A stretch of DNA of 64,000 nucleotides from Methanohalophilus levihalophilus (GCF_017874375.1 NZ_JAGGLK010000003.1:533169-597168); one strand, 5' to 3'. Shown: positions 52,008 to 60,624, counted from the first letter of the stretch. Translations and numbers: made by a program. Notes: a model not told the origin generated them from the letters alone.

Positions 52008-52619
52008 ATGCTTGAAATTATTGAAATGCTTACCATCGGTTTTGTCGTGGGTCTCACTGGTGCACTGGTGCCGGGGCCTATGTTACTTGTAACAATCGAC
52101 GGTGCATTGAAAAAAGGGTGGAAAGCAGGTCCTGCAGTTGTGGTGGGGCATGCAGCAATTGAACTCCTCATCTGCATTTTGATAGTTTTGGGCTTAACAT
52201 CACTTATCGGTGAGCGGGAAATGACGGTCATTTCAATTGTAGGTGGCACCGCCCTTTTCGCTTTTGGCATTCTTACAATCATGCAGGCTCGCAGTTCATC
52301 GCAACTTGTGCAAAAGGCGGATGGAATTGTTTCCAATTCTTTCTCGGCTGGTGTTCTGACATCAGTTTCCAACCCGTATTTCTGGATCTGGTGGTTGGCA
52401 GCTGGCAGTGCCCTGTTACTCCGTGGGCTTGAGATCGGATTGCTTGCAGCAGTTTTCTTTGTGATTGGCCACTGGATGGCTGATCTGGGCTGGTTTACTT
52501 TCATTTCAGCTTCAATGAGTCGTGGAAAACAAATGTTCTCTGACGTAGTCTATCGGAAAGTGCTAGTAGGATGCGGCATTTTCCTGATGGGATTCGGAGC
52601 ATGGTTTGCATTGGGGTGA
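52008..52619 (+). CDS. LysE family exporter
   Basis: A 203-residue membrane protein with six spans of the LysE/RhtB type. The N-terminal GLTGALVPGPMLLVTIDGALKKGWKAG is the family hallmark (PGPxxL with the basic loop). It should export an amino acid or another small molecule. The trm5 gene begins within its last codons in another frame (14 base overlap), so the two are coupled. No clear ribosome site precedes ATG 52008. Confidence 0.87.
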   Translation: MLEIIEMLTIGFVVGLTGALVPGPMLLVTIDGALKKGWKAGPAVVVGHAAIELLICILIVLGLTSLIGEREMTVISIVGGTALFAFGILTIMQARSSSQLVQKADGIVSNSFSAGVLTSVSNPYFWIWWLAAGSALLLRGLEIGLLAAVFFVIGHWMADLGWFTFISASMSRGKQMFSDVVYRKVLVGCGIFLMGFGAWFALG

Positions 52620-53610
52620 TATTCTGGAATGTCTGTGTGCCAAAGTTGAGAAAAGGAAGGGTGAACCTGTACGAGCGATTCTTTTTGAGCAGGATTTACT
52701 TGACAACTCTTTCAGGATTAGCTCGGATGATGGATACCTTTACCTTCCGGTGAAATCAAAGCCTGATAAGTCAATTCTTCCGCATCCCGTAACTTTTGAG
52801 TATCGTGAATGTGAATCACAGCAAACCCAGCCTACACTGGAAGATATGCTCGGTTACTCTCCGTCATTTGAGATAGTTGGCGAAATTGCAATAATTGATG
52901 CAGAAGAATTGGAAGCTGAAAAGGTGGCCGTTGCTCTTCTCAAGTTCCGGCCTCAACTTAAAACAGTACTGGGTGAAGGTTCAGCTATCGAAGGAGAATT
53001 CAGGGTTCGTCCAATGCAACTGATTGCCGGAGAAGATAGCACCGAGACCATCCACAAGGATCACGGTTGTCTTTATGCGGTGGATATTGCTAAAGTGTAT
53101 TTCTCCCCACGTTTATCCACAGAGAGGCAGAGAATTGCTGATCAGATCGGTCCGAATGATGTGGTTGTGGACATGTTCGCAGGTGTGGGTCCTTACAGCA
53201 TCCCGGCTGCAAAGCGATGCAGGAAAGTCTATGCTGTTGATAAAAATCCTGAAGCTGTCAAATTCCTGAAAAAGAACATTGAATTAAACAAGCTGGATAA
53301 CGTGGAAGCAATGGTTGCCGATGCACATGATCTTCCGGATATCTTCGGGCAAATTGCCGACCATGTGATCATGAATCTTCCACACAATGCTTCGGATTTC
53401 CTGGAGGAAGCCGTAGCCCTCGCAAAACCGGGTGGTGTAATCCACTACTATGCAATGTCACATGAGGATTCGTTGTTCGAGCCTTCTCTGGATCTCATCA
53501 GGAAAGCTGCTTCAAATGCTGGCAGAAGTGTGGAAGTGGTGGAAACCCGCACAGTTCGATCCTATGCTCCGCATCAATACAATATCTGTATCGATGCCAG
53601 AATCGTTTAA
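52606..53610 (+). CDS. trm5: tRNA (guanine-N1)-methyltransferase Trm5 family
   Basis: A 334-residue class I SAM methyltransferase of the archaeal Trm5 type, methylating G37 of tRNA. The N-terminal D1 part (LCAKVEKRKGEPVRAILFE), the middle CLYAVDIAKVYFSPRLSTERQRI segment, SAM loop VVDMFAGVGPYSIPAAK (about residue 188) and catalytic NLPHNA (NxPH, about residue 250) are visible; length matches Trm5b. Start is TTG 52606 with GGAG six bases before it, overlapping lysE by 14 bases; no ATG lies near the expected N-terminus. Confidence 0.9.
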   Translation: MHWGDILECLCAKVEKRKGEPVRAILFEQDLLDNSFRISSDDGYLYLPVKSKPDKSILPHPVTFEYRECESQQTQPTLEDMLGYSPSFEIVGEIAIIDAEELEAEKVAVALLKFRPQLKTVLGEGSAIEGEFRVRPMQLIAGEDSTETIHKDHGCLYAVDIAKVYFSPRLSTERQRIADQIGPNDVVVDMFAGVGPYSIPAAKRCRKVYAVDKNPEAVKFLKKNIELNKLDNVEAMVADAHDLPDIFGQIADHVIMNLPHNASDFLEEAVALAKPGGVIHYYAMSHEDSLFEPSLDLIRKAASNAGRSVEVVETRTVRSYAPHQYNICIDARIV

Positions 53611-53666
53611 GGATAAGCGAAATCGTTAAATCCTTATATCCGTATTTTCCGATAGCTTTACTTTGC

Positions 53667-53738
53667 GCCGTCGTGGCTTAGTGGTATAGCGGCTGATTCG
53701 TAATCAGCAGGCCGGGGGTTCGAATCCCCCCGACGGCT
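53667..53738 (+). tRNA. tRNA-Thr (CGT)
   Basis: Acceptor GCCGTCG (53667-53673) with CGACGGC (53731-53737) and discriminator T; anticodon stem GCTGA/TCAGC around loop TTCGTAA, anticodon CGT; T-arm GGGGGTTCGAATCCCCC. An AT-rich accessory stretch follows on its 3' side. Confidence 0.93.
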
Positions 53739-53962
53739 TTTACCTCGGGGTTCTACGCCCTTTTACTCCGAATATTTTCTTCAGCGTTAGAAATCCTGCC
53801 CCTCGCACATGGTATTGGAGATGTAGTTAACAACAAAAAACAGAACTCTAGAAAAATCTAAAATTCATGGGTGTCGAGTAGAATAATACTAGATTACTGC
53901 AAAATGGGGTCACCCAAAAGAGTAAATAGTCCACGACTCCCTTTTTAAAATGGGTATACTAA

Positions 53963-54223
53963 ATGGAAGAAAAAGATGAAAAATTATTACGCGCTCAGAA
54001 ACGAGTAAAGGAAATCAAAGGTTTTTACCTCCATCTAGCAATATACTCAGTAATTATGCTCCTCCTATTTTTTATTGATTATTCTGCTGGAGGGGGTTGG
54101 TGGGTTCAATGGCCGATTATTGGATGGGGAATCGCTGTAATGATACATGGAATTACTATAAGCAAATTTGGTAAAGGTTGGGAAGATAAAAAGATAAAAG
54201 ATATTATGGAAAAAGAGAAATGA
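53963..54223 (+). CDS. 2TM domain protein
   Basis: An 86-residue protein of the 2TM-domain family: a charged N-terminal helix (EEKDEKLLRAQKRVKEIKGF), two membrane spans (about residues 24-40 and 51-67, the second with GWGIAVMIHGI), and a charged C-terminal helix. In bacteria this domain is often fused to histidine kinases; alone its role is unknown. It stands in an AT-rich stretch just after tRNA-Thr and may have come by transfer. No ribosome site is clear. Confidence 0.78.
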   Translation: MEEKDEKLLRAQKRVKEIKGFYLHLAIYSVIMLLLFFIDYSAGGGWWVQWPIIGWGIAVMIHGITISKFGKGWEDKKIKDIMEKEK

Positions 54224-54581
54224 ACTCCCTATTCCATTCCCAAATTAGGCTAGAACCTCCATATATTTTTCCCTTTCTTTGCATTGTTTTTATTCAGCAA
54301 AAAGATCCATGTTTCCCATCCTTCTAATCTTTCCTTCACATGAGCATCGAGAGTAACCAACTTGTTGCTAGCAATAAAATTAAACTATCTATTGCTATCA
54401 ATATCACTTTTTATAACTCCAAAAAAACTGATTCAACGGTTTTAAATCACACTGACGTCTTTAAGGTTTTTGTTAAAATAATGTATTTTGATAGGCTTAT
54501 TCTTAATAATAAAAAATAAATACCATTAGTAGACCAAGTTCTTCCACTAAATATGATCTAATGGAAGGATGCTAAATTCAA
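54224..54581. other. 358-bp AT-rich gap
   Basis: No gene found. It is AT-rich. Near its end CTTCCA and TGGAAG (about 54542-54568) form an inverted repeat in the leader of the acyltransferase gene, and GGAAGG there may serve as a distant ribosome site. No repeat of the tRNA-Thr end was noticed. Confidence 0.5.
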
Positions 54582-55691
54582 ATGAATAGCAGAGACTACT
54601 ATATTGACTATTTAAGATTACTTGTTATAGTGTCCATAGTAATTTTGCATTCTGCTGTTACTTATAGTGGTTTTGGGAATTGGCACTTCATTGATGAGTC
54701 GCCTATTGACGATCTTTCAAAATTGGTTTCTGCATTATTCATATGTTTTACATATAGTTACTCAATGAGTTTTTTATTTTTGATAGCAGCGTACTATGCA
54801 GCCAATTCTTATTCCAGAAAGGGAAAAATGAATTTCATTAATGGAAGAATATACAGATTAGGTTTGCCAGTAGGGCTTTTCTCTTTTTTTATCTATCCTC
54901 TGACAATGTATTTTTTGTATGTGGCTGGAGAGAAAGAAGCTCTAAACTTTAAAGAATACTTGCTTTCGGGTCATTTCTTAAGTGGAACAGGCCCTTTATG
55001 GTTTGCTCTTGCATTGCTTATATTTTCTCTTTTTTATGCAGCAATTGGTAGAAAACAAAACGTAACAGCAAAAAACTTGCCGGGCATTAAAGTAACAATC
55101 ATTGCAATTCTTTTAGTTGGAACAGCAAGTTTCCTGCTTAGGTTAATTTTCCCGATGGGTGTCGAAATTTTGAATATGCCCATAAGCAACTTTGCATATT
55201 ATATTGCTTTGTTTGTTGTTGGGATAAAAGCTTATCAGTACGATTGGTTCAACCAAATTGAATATAATTATGCGAAAAAGTGGTTGGGCTCAACTTTTGT
55301 GATAGGTATAGTTGGCTGGTTTGCTATCATGCTATTCAGTGGAGTCTTCGAGCAAAGTGAAGCTGTTTTAAGTGGAGGATTTAACTGGCCGAGTTATTCA
55401 TATTCTGTTTGGGAAAGTTTTCTAATCTTTGGTATGTCTATTGGCCTACTTGGAACGTTTAAAAGGAAAATCAACAAAACAAACAAACTAATGGTTATAT
55501 TGTCTAAAAACAGTTTCAGTGTTTACGTTTGGCATACGCCCATTTTAGTTGGTGTTTCACTTATGTTAAGAGATATCACAATCTATCCCTTGCTAAAAAT
55601 AGCTATAGTTGCACTTACCACATTATCATTTAGTTTCTTCCTATCTCATTATGTTTTCAGGAAAGCTCCTTTGGTCAAAGAAATTATGTGA
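54582..55691 (+). CDS. acyltransferase family 3 membrane protein
   Basis: A 369-residue polytopic membrane protein with about ten spans of the OafA/MdoC acyltransferase-3 family. The N-terminal RDYYIDYLRLLVIVSIVILHS carries the family's Arg and first-span His used in acyl transfer, and LSGHFLSGTGPLWFALALL is the second conserved region. Such proteins O-acylate sugars of the envelope. Base composition is visibly more AT-rich than the neighbouring core genes and the family is patchy in archaea, so horizontal origin is likely. Confidence 0.87.
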   Translation: MNSRDYYIDYLRLLVIVSIVILHSAVTYSGFGNWHFIDESPIDDLSKLVSALFICFTYSYSMSFLFLIAAYYAANSYSRKGKMNFINGRIYRLGLPVGLFSFFIYPLTMYFLYVAGEKEALNFKEYLLSGHFLSGTGPLWFALALLIFSLFYAAIGRKQNVTAKNLPGIKVTIIAILLVGTASFLLRLIFPMGVEILNMPISNFAYYIALFVVGIKAYQYDWFNQIEYNYAKKWLGSTFVIGIVGWFAIMLFSGVFEQSEAVLSGGFNWPSYSYSVWESFLIFGMSIGLLGTFKRKINKTNKLMVILSKNSFSVYVWHTPILVGVSLMLRDITIYPLLKIAIVALTTLSFSFFLSHYVFRKAPLVKEIM

Positions 55692-56199
55692 GAATACCGG
55701 GACACAACAAAATTATTAGGCCATGGATGAGATCTATTTATGTGGATAAATGTAACAATGGATCCATGGGATTCGATTCCTTGATTCTGCTTTTTCAAAA
55801 AAATTCCTTATTTTAAAAGCAACTTTTCAAGTCTTTAGTGGTTGGAAATGATTAGAAGAGTAAGTAGTTGGCAGTGATCAGGGATTTGCTTACCGACTTC
55901 CCGGGCAATCCTCCCGGATGCACATTACATATCGAGTCGGTCAAAGGTTCCCTGAATGCCGGATAACCCTGAATGGTTATGGGTTTTTCAGACCCAATGG
56001 CACTCTCCCTTCTGATTCACTGCCGCGCCGCATCAGTTATGATACGGTAATAAGTAATATGTTTTAAAGCTATTAATTGCTTTTGATATACAATCTGGTA
56101 ACAAAAAAGAAGTTATGGATTGAATAAAAATAATCAAAACCAGATTAATGTGCAAGATAATTAAATTTTTGATAACTGTAGTGCTTTTCTAATGGGTAA
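55692..56199. other. 508-bp gap between convergent genes
   Basis: No protein gene. It contains a GC-richer, strongly structured element (about 55,870-56,047, listed separately) set in AT-rich flanks. The rest shows only TATA-like strings and no further clear signal. Confidence 0.6.
55870..56047. ncRNA. candidate structured RNA, strand unknown
   Basis: A GC-richer island that folds as a multibranched RNA. Closing stem P1: GGCAGTGA (55870-55877) with TCACTGCC (56017-56024), extended by TCAG (55878-55881) with CTGA (56012-56015) and GGA/TCC. P2: ACCGACT (55892-55898) with AGTCGGT (55935-55941), enclosing CCGGG/CCCGG. P3: TGCC (55957-55960) with GGCA (55999-56002), enclosing ATAACC/GGTTAT (55963-55980) and TGGGT/ACCCA (55980-55996). 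A last hairpin, CCG-ATCA/TGAT-CGG, lies at 56028-56047. It matches no SRP, RNase P or known riboswitch pattern I can recall. No promoter decides the strand. Confidence 0.5.
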
Positions 56200-57849
56200 T
56201 CATAATATCCATAAAATCATGGCAATATATACCAGAAGCAGAGTCAATGGAATAAGTCTTGCAAGGATATTGATGCTGTATGCAAGGCCCAGGTAATCGT
56301 CTTTTAGCAGGTTCATTGTTTCTGCCTGCTGGTTTGAAAATCCGGCACTGCCTTTTGAAATGTTCTGATTGGCCTTTTCGATTACTGCTGCCAATTTTTC
56401 CGTATCCACATGCTCCTCGGCAATCATCTTGTGAATGCTGCTGTGGGTATCGGTAGTAAAGAGTATTATGTCATCAAATTGATCCTTATATCTTTCCTTT
56501 ATTTCAACCATCTCTTCTGAAATACCGTTCCCTTCGGTTCCAAAGATCAGGATTTTTTGGCCTTCTACTTTCTCAACCATTGCAAATTTAGGAGTTCCAT
56601 CGGTTTCTGTTGAATATCCTACATAGTAGTCGTACAATGTTTCCTCATCCAGATCTTTTAGAAATTCAAGCAGTTTATCCCGGAAATAACCCGCCTTTTC
56701 AGTGCCGTATGTAAGCTGAGCATCGGGTTCTTCGTTTCTCATATGGTTATGAAGATCCACAATTACAACTTCGTCAAGATCAAGTATTTCCCTGAAAACC
56801 GGGGTTTCATAATCTCCAAATTCCTCGGCTTCCATGTAAACAATCTTTTGATATCCCAATTTCCTTCCAAAGAAGATCAACTTTCCGTAATCTCTTTTAA
56901 GCAATTTTGAAGCCTTTGGACAGGTTTTTGGTGTAGTAAAAGCATCGATAATTTTGGTAATATCTTTTGGATTTGCAGGGTCATCCTTGTGTGTGGAAGG
57001 TACATGGAAGAAAAAACCCTCATTGCTATCGTTCAGGTGGCGAATAATATCAGTTGAGGCTCTTCCGCCCCCGAATCCTTCAAGAGGGCCTGGATGTATC
57101 CAGGGGGCTGCAATAGTAAGTTCACCGCTTTCGTTTTTAATAAGTATTGTCTGGACATCAGGTCTTACGGGATAACCAAGATCCAATATCTCTTGCTTCT
57201 TGTGCATAAGTCCCGAAAAAAGCTTCACCGCAGAAACATTCACGTTAGTACTAATCAGGTATTCTGCCAGCAGGAAAGCAAGCAGTACTGCCATTGCAGC
57301 TATGAGAAGCACTTCAAGGTTTTCGGCATAGGTTGTATATCCAATGTGTTGTTTTCTCCCGATGAAAGCATGGAATGTCGCCAGTATCATCAGGGGATGA
57401 ACCAGGCTCAAAAGTGTTATTCTCTTGGAATACTCATATCCAAGTGTTGCAATCAGGACTATGTAGTTAATAAAGAAAATAGTCATTAGCGCAAGCCAGA
57501 AAACGTTCCATGAATTTACGATACCTGCACCATTGGTAGCCGTAATAATCATGCCGTGGGAGAAAAGTACAAACTCATTAAATAGACCAATGAAGTAGCT
57601 CCATTTTCGGGGATATTCCTCAAAAAAGCGATGGTACAGCTCACCGATAATCAGGGTCGGAATAATAAAAACTAAAAAAATTGTTTCAATAAGGTGTCTG
57701 GGGCTGAATTCAATTCCGGAAAAGTAGGTAAGTCCGATGTTTATGAAAACTCCATAAAAAATGCCTGATACAATAATTGCCCCAATGACTGTCTGCATTG
57801 AGGGGATGCTGAAGATCACTCGTTTGAATACGTCTATATTGTCTGACAT
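56200..57849 (-). CDS. DUF2070 family membrane protein
   Basis: A 549-residue archaeal protein of DUF2070: about six N-terminal membrane spans (residues 15-210), a large cytoplasmic or exported domain (about 215-520) and a final membrane span. Conserved parts are TIAAPWIHPGPLEGFGGGRAS, VVIVDLHNHMRNEEPD and LFTTDTHSSIHKM, rich in His and Asp, which look like metal ligands, so an enzymatic role is possible but unknown. A TATA box at 57876-57885 on the minus strand puts the transcript start close to ATG 57849. Confidence 0.87.
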   Translation of the reverse strand: MSDNIDVFKRVIFSIPSMQTVIGAIIVSGIFYGVFINIGLTYFSGIEFSPRHLIETIFLVFIIPTLIIGELYHRFFEEYPRKWSYFIGLFNEFVLFSHGMIITATNGAGIVNSWNVFWLALMTIFFINYIVLIATLGYEYSKRITLLSLVHPLMILATFHAFIGRKQHIGYTTYAENLEVLLIAAMAVLLAFLLAEYLISTNVNVSAVKLFSGLMHKKQEILDLGYPVRPDVQTILIKNESGELTIAAPWIHPGPLEGFGGGRASTDIIRHLNDSNEGFFFHVPSTHKDDPANPKDITKIIDAFTTPKTCPKASKLLKRDYGKLIFFGRKLGYQKIVYMEAEEFGDYETPVFREILDLDEVVIVDLHNHMRNEEPDAQLTYGTEKAGYFRDKLLEFLKDLDEETLYDYYVGYSTETDGTPKFAMVEKVEGQKILIFGTEGNGISEEMVEIKERYKDQFDDIILFTTDTHSSIHKMIAEEHVDTEKLAAVIEKANQNISKGSAGFSNQQAETMNLLKDDYLGLAYSINILARLIPLTLLLVYIAMILWIL

Positions 57850-57875
57850 TTTTCATCCACTTTTAAATGGCAAGT

Positions 57876-57885
57876 GTATATAAAA
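57876..57885 (-). promoter_or_regulatory. TATA box of DUF2070 gene
   Basis: TTTTATATAC on the minus strand, about 27 bases before ATG 57849. The transcript would begin only a few bases before the start codon, so the mRNA has a very short leader. Confidence 0.55.
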
Positions 57886-58029
57886 ATTTTGGGTTTTTAA
57901 AACTTTTTCATTTGCAGGATTGCTGTACGCAATAACCAAAAAAGTATATGTATCTTATAAAGCACCATTATTTAAAACCGACTATATATTTTGAAACAAT
58001 GTATATATATCTGAACAATCAGAAAAAGT

Positions 58030-58045
58030 ATCCTGTATATAGGAT
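58030..58045 (+). promoter_or_regulatory. TATA box inside an inverted repeat
   Basis: ATCCT (58030-58034) and AGGAT (58041-58045) flank GTATAT, a TATA-like core placed about 65 bases before the VOC gene. A dimeric regulator bound here would cover the TATA box. Other TATA-like strings lie at 57983 and 58002. Confidence 0.4.
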
Positions 58046-58101
58046 CAACAAATACACTTATTGGGTTTCCATTTTGGTGGAATCTTCCGGGAGTTAAGAA
58101 T

Positions 58102-58542
58102 ATGGGTGAGAAAACAGGTACTAAGGGAAGAGTAACAGGCATTGGTGGGGTCTTTTTTAAGTGTGAAGATCCGCAGGCAACAAAGGACTGGTATCACAAG
58201 AATTTAGGCATGGTTACTAATGAATTCGGTGCCCCCTTTGAGTTCCGGAATGCTAACCGGCCTGAAGAGATTAATTATTTACAGTGGAGTCCTTTTCCGG
58301 ATGATACGGACTACTTTGCTCCTTCGAAACAAGAATTCATGATAAACTATCGTGTAGAGAACATTGAAGCTCTTGTAGAAGAACTAAGAAGCAACGGAGT
58401 TACTATTGTTGATTCCATTGAGGAGTACGAGTATGGAAAGTTCGTTCACATCCTTGATTCCGATGGCAACAAAATTGAATTGTGGGAACCAATAGACTCT
58501 GTTTTTACAGCAATGTTCGAGGGAAGTCCTACAAATAAATAA
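58102..58542 (+). CDS. VOC (glyoxalase) family protein
   Basis: A 146-residue vicinal-oxygen-chelate protein with two babab modules: GIGGVFFKCEDPQATKDWYHKNLGM in the first and VENIEALVEELRSNG ... GNKIELWEPID in the second, whose Glu is a usual metal ligand. Such proteins act on lactoylglutathione-like adducts, antibiotics or aromatic diols, or only bind ligands. GGGAG precedes ATG 58102 by eight bases. The family is mostly bacterial; no partner gene indicates the substrate. Confidence 0.86.
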   Translation: MGEKTGTKGRVTGIGGVFFKCEDPQATKDWYHKNLGMVTNEFGAPFEFRNANRPEEINYLQWSPFPDDTDYFAPSKQEFMINYRVENIEALVEELRSNGVTIVDSIEEYEYGKFVHILDSDGNKIELWEPIDSVFTAMFEGSPTNK

Positions 58543-58652
58543 TAATCCAAAAAAGTGATGGATTAGATCTCGATATACAATGTTGAAGAACTTATGTTTT
58601 CACAAGAACTTGCCTGTTAAATTCATATAGTTGCACATGATTGTTTTGGAGG

Positions 58653-59330
58653 ATGACTATCATTCCAAGAGTAATAATGCACAACACCATCAGTCTTGAT
58701 GGTGCGGTAATCGGTTTTGAAGTGGACATGGAACTTCATTACCAAATCGCCGGAGTATATGGGGCAGATGCTCACCTAATCGGTTCAACAACGGCAAAAA
58801 CCGGGATTGAAATGTTTGGTGGTGAAGTGGGTGAAGAAGAACCTTCTGACTTTGCCAAACCCGAAACTACACCCGATGATCCAAGAGCTATATGGGTTAT
58901 TGTTGACTCCCAGGGGATTTTGATAAATCGACTTCATGTGCTTCGAAAATCAGTTTTCTGCAAAGATGTGTTGATATTGGTTTCTTCAAGCACTCCGAAT
59001 GATTACATAACCTATCTCAAGGAAAGAAACTATGAGTTCATTGTTTCGGGAGGGCAACATGTTAAGCTTGAGTCAGCTCTTGAGGTACTCCATGACGAAT
59101 ATGGAATCAATAAAGTTCTGGTAGACACTGGTCCAACACTTAACGGGGTGCTTCTGGGCGAAGGATTGGTTGATGAACTAAGTCTTCTCATAGCCCCGGT
59201 TCTTGCAGACTCTGACTATCCCCATTTATTCTCCAAACTTGGTATTGAAGAGGGCATTGATCTTGAACTTGCAAATTGCGACAATGTTGGAAATGGCTAC
59301 GTGCATCTTGTATATAAGATCAAAAAGTAA
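58653..59330 (+). CDS. RibD C-terminal domain reductase
   Basis: A protein of about 225 residues of the dihydrofolate-reductase-like RibD C-terminal family: PRVIMHNTISLDGAV at the N-terminus, GADAHLIGSTTAKTGIEMFG, and VDTGPTLNGVLLGEGLVDELSLLIAPVL near the C-terminus. In riboflavin or methanopterin synthesis this fold reduces the ribosylamino-pyrimidine with NADPH; the real substrate here is open. The start is doubtful: GGAGG (58648-58652) directly touches ATG 58653, too close for normal use, and no other standard start lies nearby except ATG 58677. Confidence 0.8.
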   Translation: MTIIPRVIMHNTISLDGAVIGFEVDMELHYQIAGVYGADAHLIGSTTAKTGIEMFGGEVGEEEPSDFAKPETTPDDPRAIWVIVDSQGILINRLHVLRKSVFCKDVLILVSSSTPNDYITYLKERNYEFIVSGGQHVKLESALEVLHDEYGINKVLVDTGPTLNGVLLGEGLVDELSLLIAPVLADSDYPHLFSKLGIEEGIDLELANCDNVGNGYVHLVYKIKK

Positions 59331-59372
59331 TGTTAAGTGGTGTAATTCCGATATTTGATTTGGGGTAGTACA

Positions 59373-59843
59373 ATGGCAGATATAATAATTGTTGATATGG
59401 AACCGCAGATGGTTATAAGTCTCAGGAGAATTGGTCCTTATCAGCAGATCAGTGACATGATTCCTGAGCTTTATGAATTTGCAGAGGAAAACGGTGTTGT
59501 GATTGTAGGTGCGCCTATATTTATATGCCATGAGATTTCGGTAGAAGAAGCCATGGACGCTGAGGAAAAAGGAAACGCTGACGTTGAAGTTGTTTTTCCG
59601 GTTGATGGTGATGTGAAAACCAGCGGCGAAGTAAAATATTATGAGCTTGCCGGTGGGAAAATGGCTAAAACAGTTCATAAAGGTCCGTATGAAGCAATGG
59701 TACCTACTTACGAGAAACTGTATGCCTGGCTCGAAGAAAATAGGAAACAAATAATTGGTCCGATGTGGGAAATTTATCTGTCAGATCCAAGGGAGGTTCC
59801 TCCTGAGGACTATGTGACTGAAATCTATGTTCCAGTGGACTGA
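59373..59843 (+). CDS. GyrI-like/effector-binding domain protein
   Basis: A 156-residue single-domain protein of the AraC effector-binding (GyrI-like, SOUL-type) fold. Signs are QMVISLRRIGPYQQISDMIPELYEFAEENG and the C-terminal GPMWEIYLSDPREVPPEDYVTEIYVPV, a two-fold repeat typical of the fold; the Glu in WEIY lines the drug-binding pocket in known members. GGGG precedes ATG 59373. It may bind a small amphipathic or cationic molecule; no DNA-binding part is attached. Confidence 0.85.
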   Translation: MADIIIVDMEPQMVISLRRIGPYQQISDMIPELYEFAEENGVVIVGAPIFICHEISVEEAMDAEEKGNADVEVVFPVDGDVKTSGEVKYYELAGGKMAKTVHKGPYEAMVPTYEKLYAWLEENRKQIIGPMWEIYLSDPREVPPEDYVTEIYVPVD

Positions 59844-60252
59844 GTTATTAGTATTTTCATAAACAATATCTTTATATTTGCAAAAATCGATCTTTACATG
59901 ATGCCTGTATGTCAGGCACTATGGGAGGTGAGATGAGATTATCCGGGTATAATTTTATTTTGGCATAAAGTTTGATGTATAGGTTTAGAAGTGTTACCGA
60001 CTATATCTAACAAAAGATCAATAACTGGAGTGTGAAACGCACGAAAGTGAATGCAATCTTGCAACTTTTCAGCAATGTCAGAAGAACAAAGTTTCCCGTT
60101 AAAAATCCATCTTGTCTGCTGTTTCATGATACACTTTATTCTCCGCCGATACCGCCGGACTGGATTTAGCGTTGATAGATACCATTCAACTATCAGATTC
60201 CCCTTTCTTTTTTTACCTTGCTAGAACAAAACTTCCTTCGTAAAACAGTTGC
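59844..60252. other. 409-bp gap with hairpin-led mini-ORF
   Basis: TATA box TTTATATT (59871-59878); hairpin TGCCTG/CAGGCA (59902-59918); strong ribosome site GGGAGGTG (59923-59930); ATG 59933 opening an 11-codon frame that stops at 59968. The remaining 280 bases hold no gene I can support. Either this is a leader-peptide or small-protein unit, or the start of a gene that has decayed. Confidence 0.45.
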
Positions 60253-60564
60253 TTAAACAAACTTTACCGCAGTTCCATATGTGAGAATCTCGGCAGCTGC
60301 GGCTGTTGTTTGTGATGTTGTAAATCGCACATTGACGACGGCATCTGCTCCAAGATGTTCCGCTTCTTTAATCATGCGATCAATTGCTTCCTGGCGTGCC
60401 TGTGCCAGCATCATTGAATATCCTTTAAGCTCTCCCCCAACTACATTTTTCAGAGCTGCTCCAATGTCACTTCCTATATGGCGGGCTCTGACCGTGTTTC
60501 CCATTACAAGACCAAGAAATTCCTGCTCTTTTCCGTCAACATTGTCTATGGTTGTCACTATCAT
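60253..60564 (-). CDS. UPF0145 (YbjQ) family protein
   Basis: A 103-residue protein of the UPF0145/YbjQ heavy-metal-binding-domain family, with GLVMGNTVRARHIGSDIGAALKN, AREEALERM-like helix ARQEAIDRMIKEAEHLGADAVVNVRF and the C-terminal AEILTYGTAV. It forms a pentameric dodecin-like ring in known structures; role unknown. ATG 60564 has AGGTTATTG before it. It is the last gene of the minus-strand run, 60 bases after mscS. Confidence 0.88.
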   Translation of the reverse strand: MIVTTIDNVDGKEQEFLGLVMGNTVRARHIGSDIGAALKNVVGGELKGYSMMLAQARQEAIDRMIKEAEHLGADAVVNVRFTTSQTTAAAAEILTYGTAVKFV

Positions 60565-60624
60565 TCACAATAACCTCAACGCAGTTATCAAAAAAGGGAA
60601 AGTAAAAAAAGGTATGGGTGCCCC

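Noticed and set aside
53667..53962. Integrated element in tRNA-Thr
   Set aside because: No integrase gene and no second copy of the tRNA 3' end was seen within the following region; kept only as a composition-based suspicion.
59939..60127. Minus-strand 62-codon frame
   Set aside because: No ribosome site, no recognisable family and unusual composition; it overlaps the plus-strand mini-ORF region. Could be a decayed remnant, but I cannot support it as a gene.
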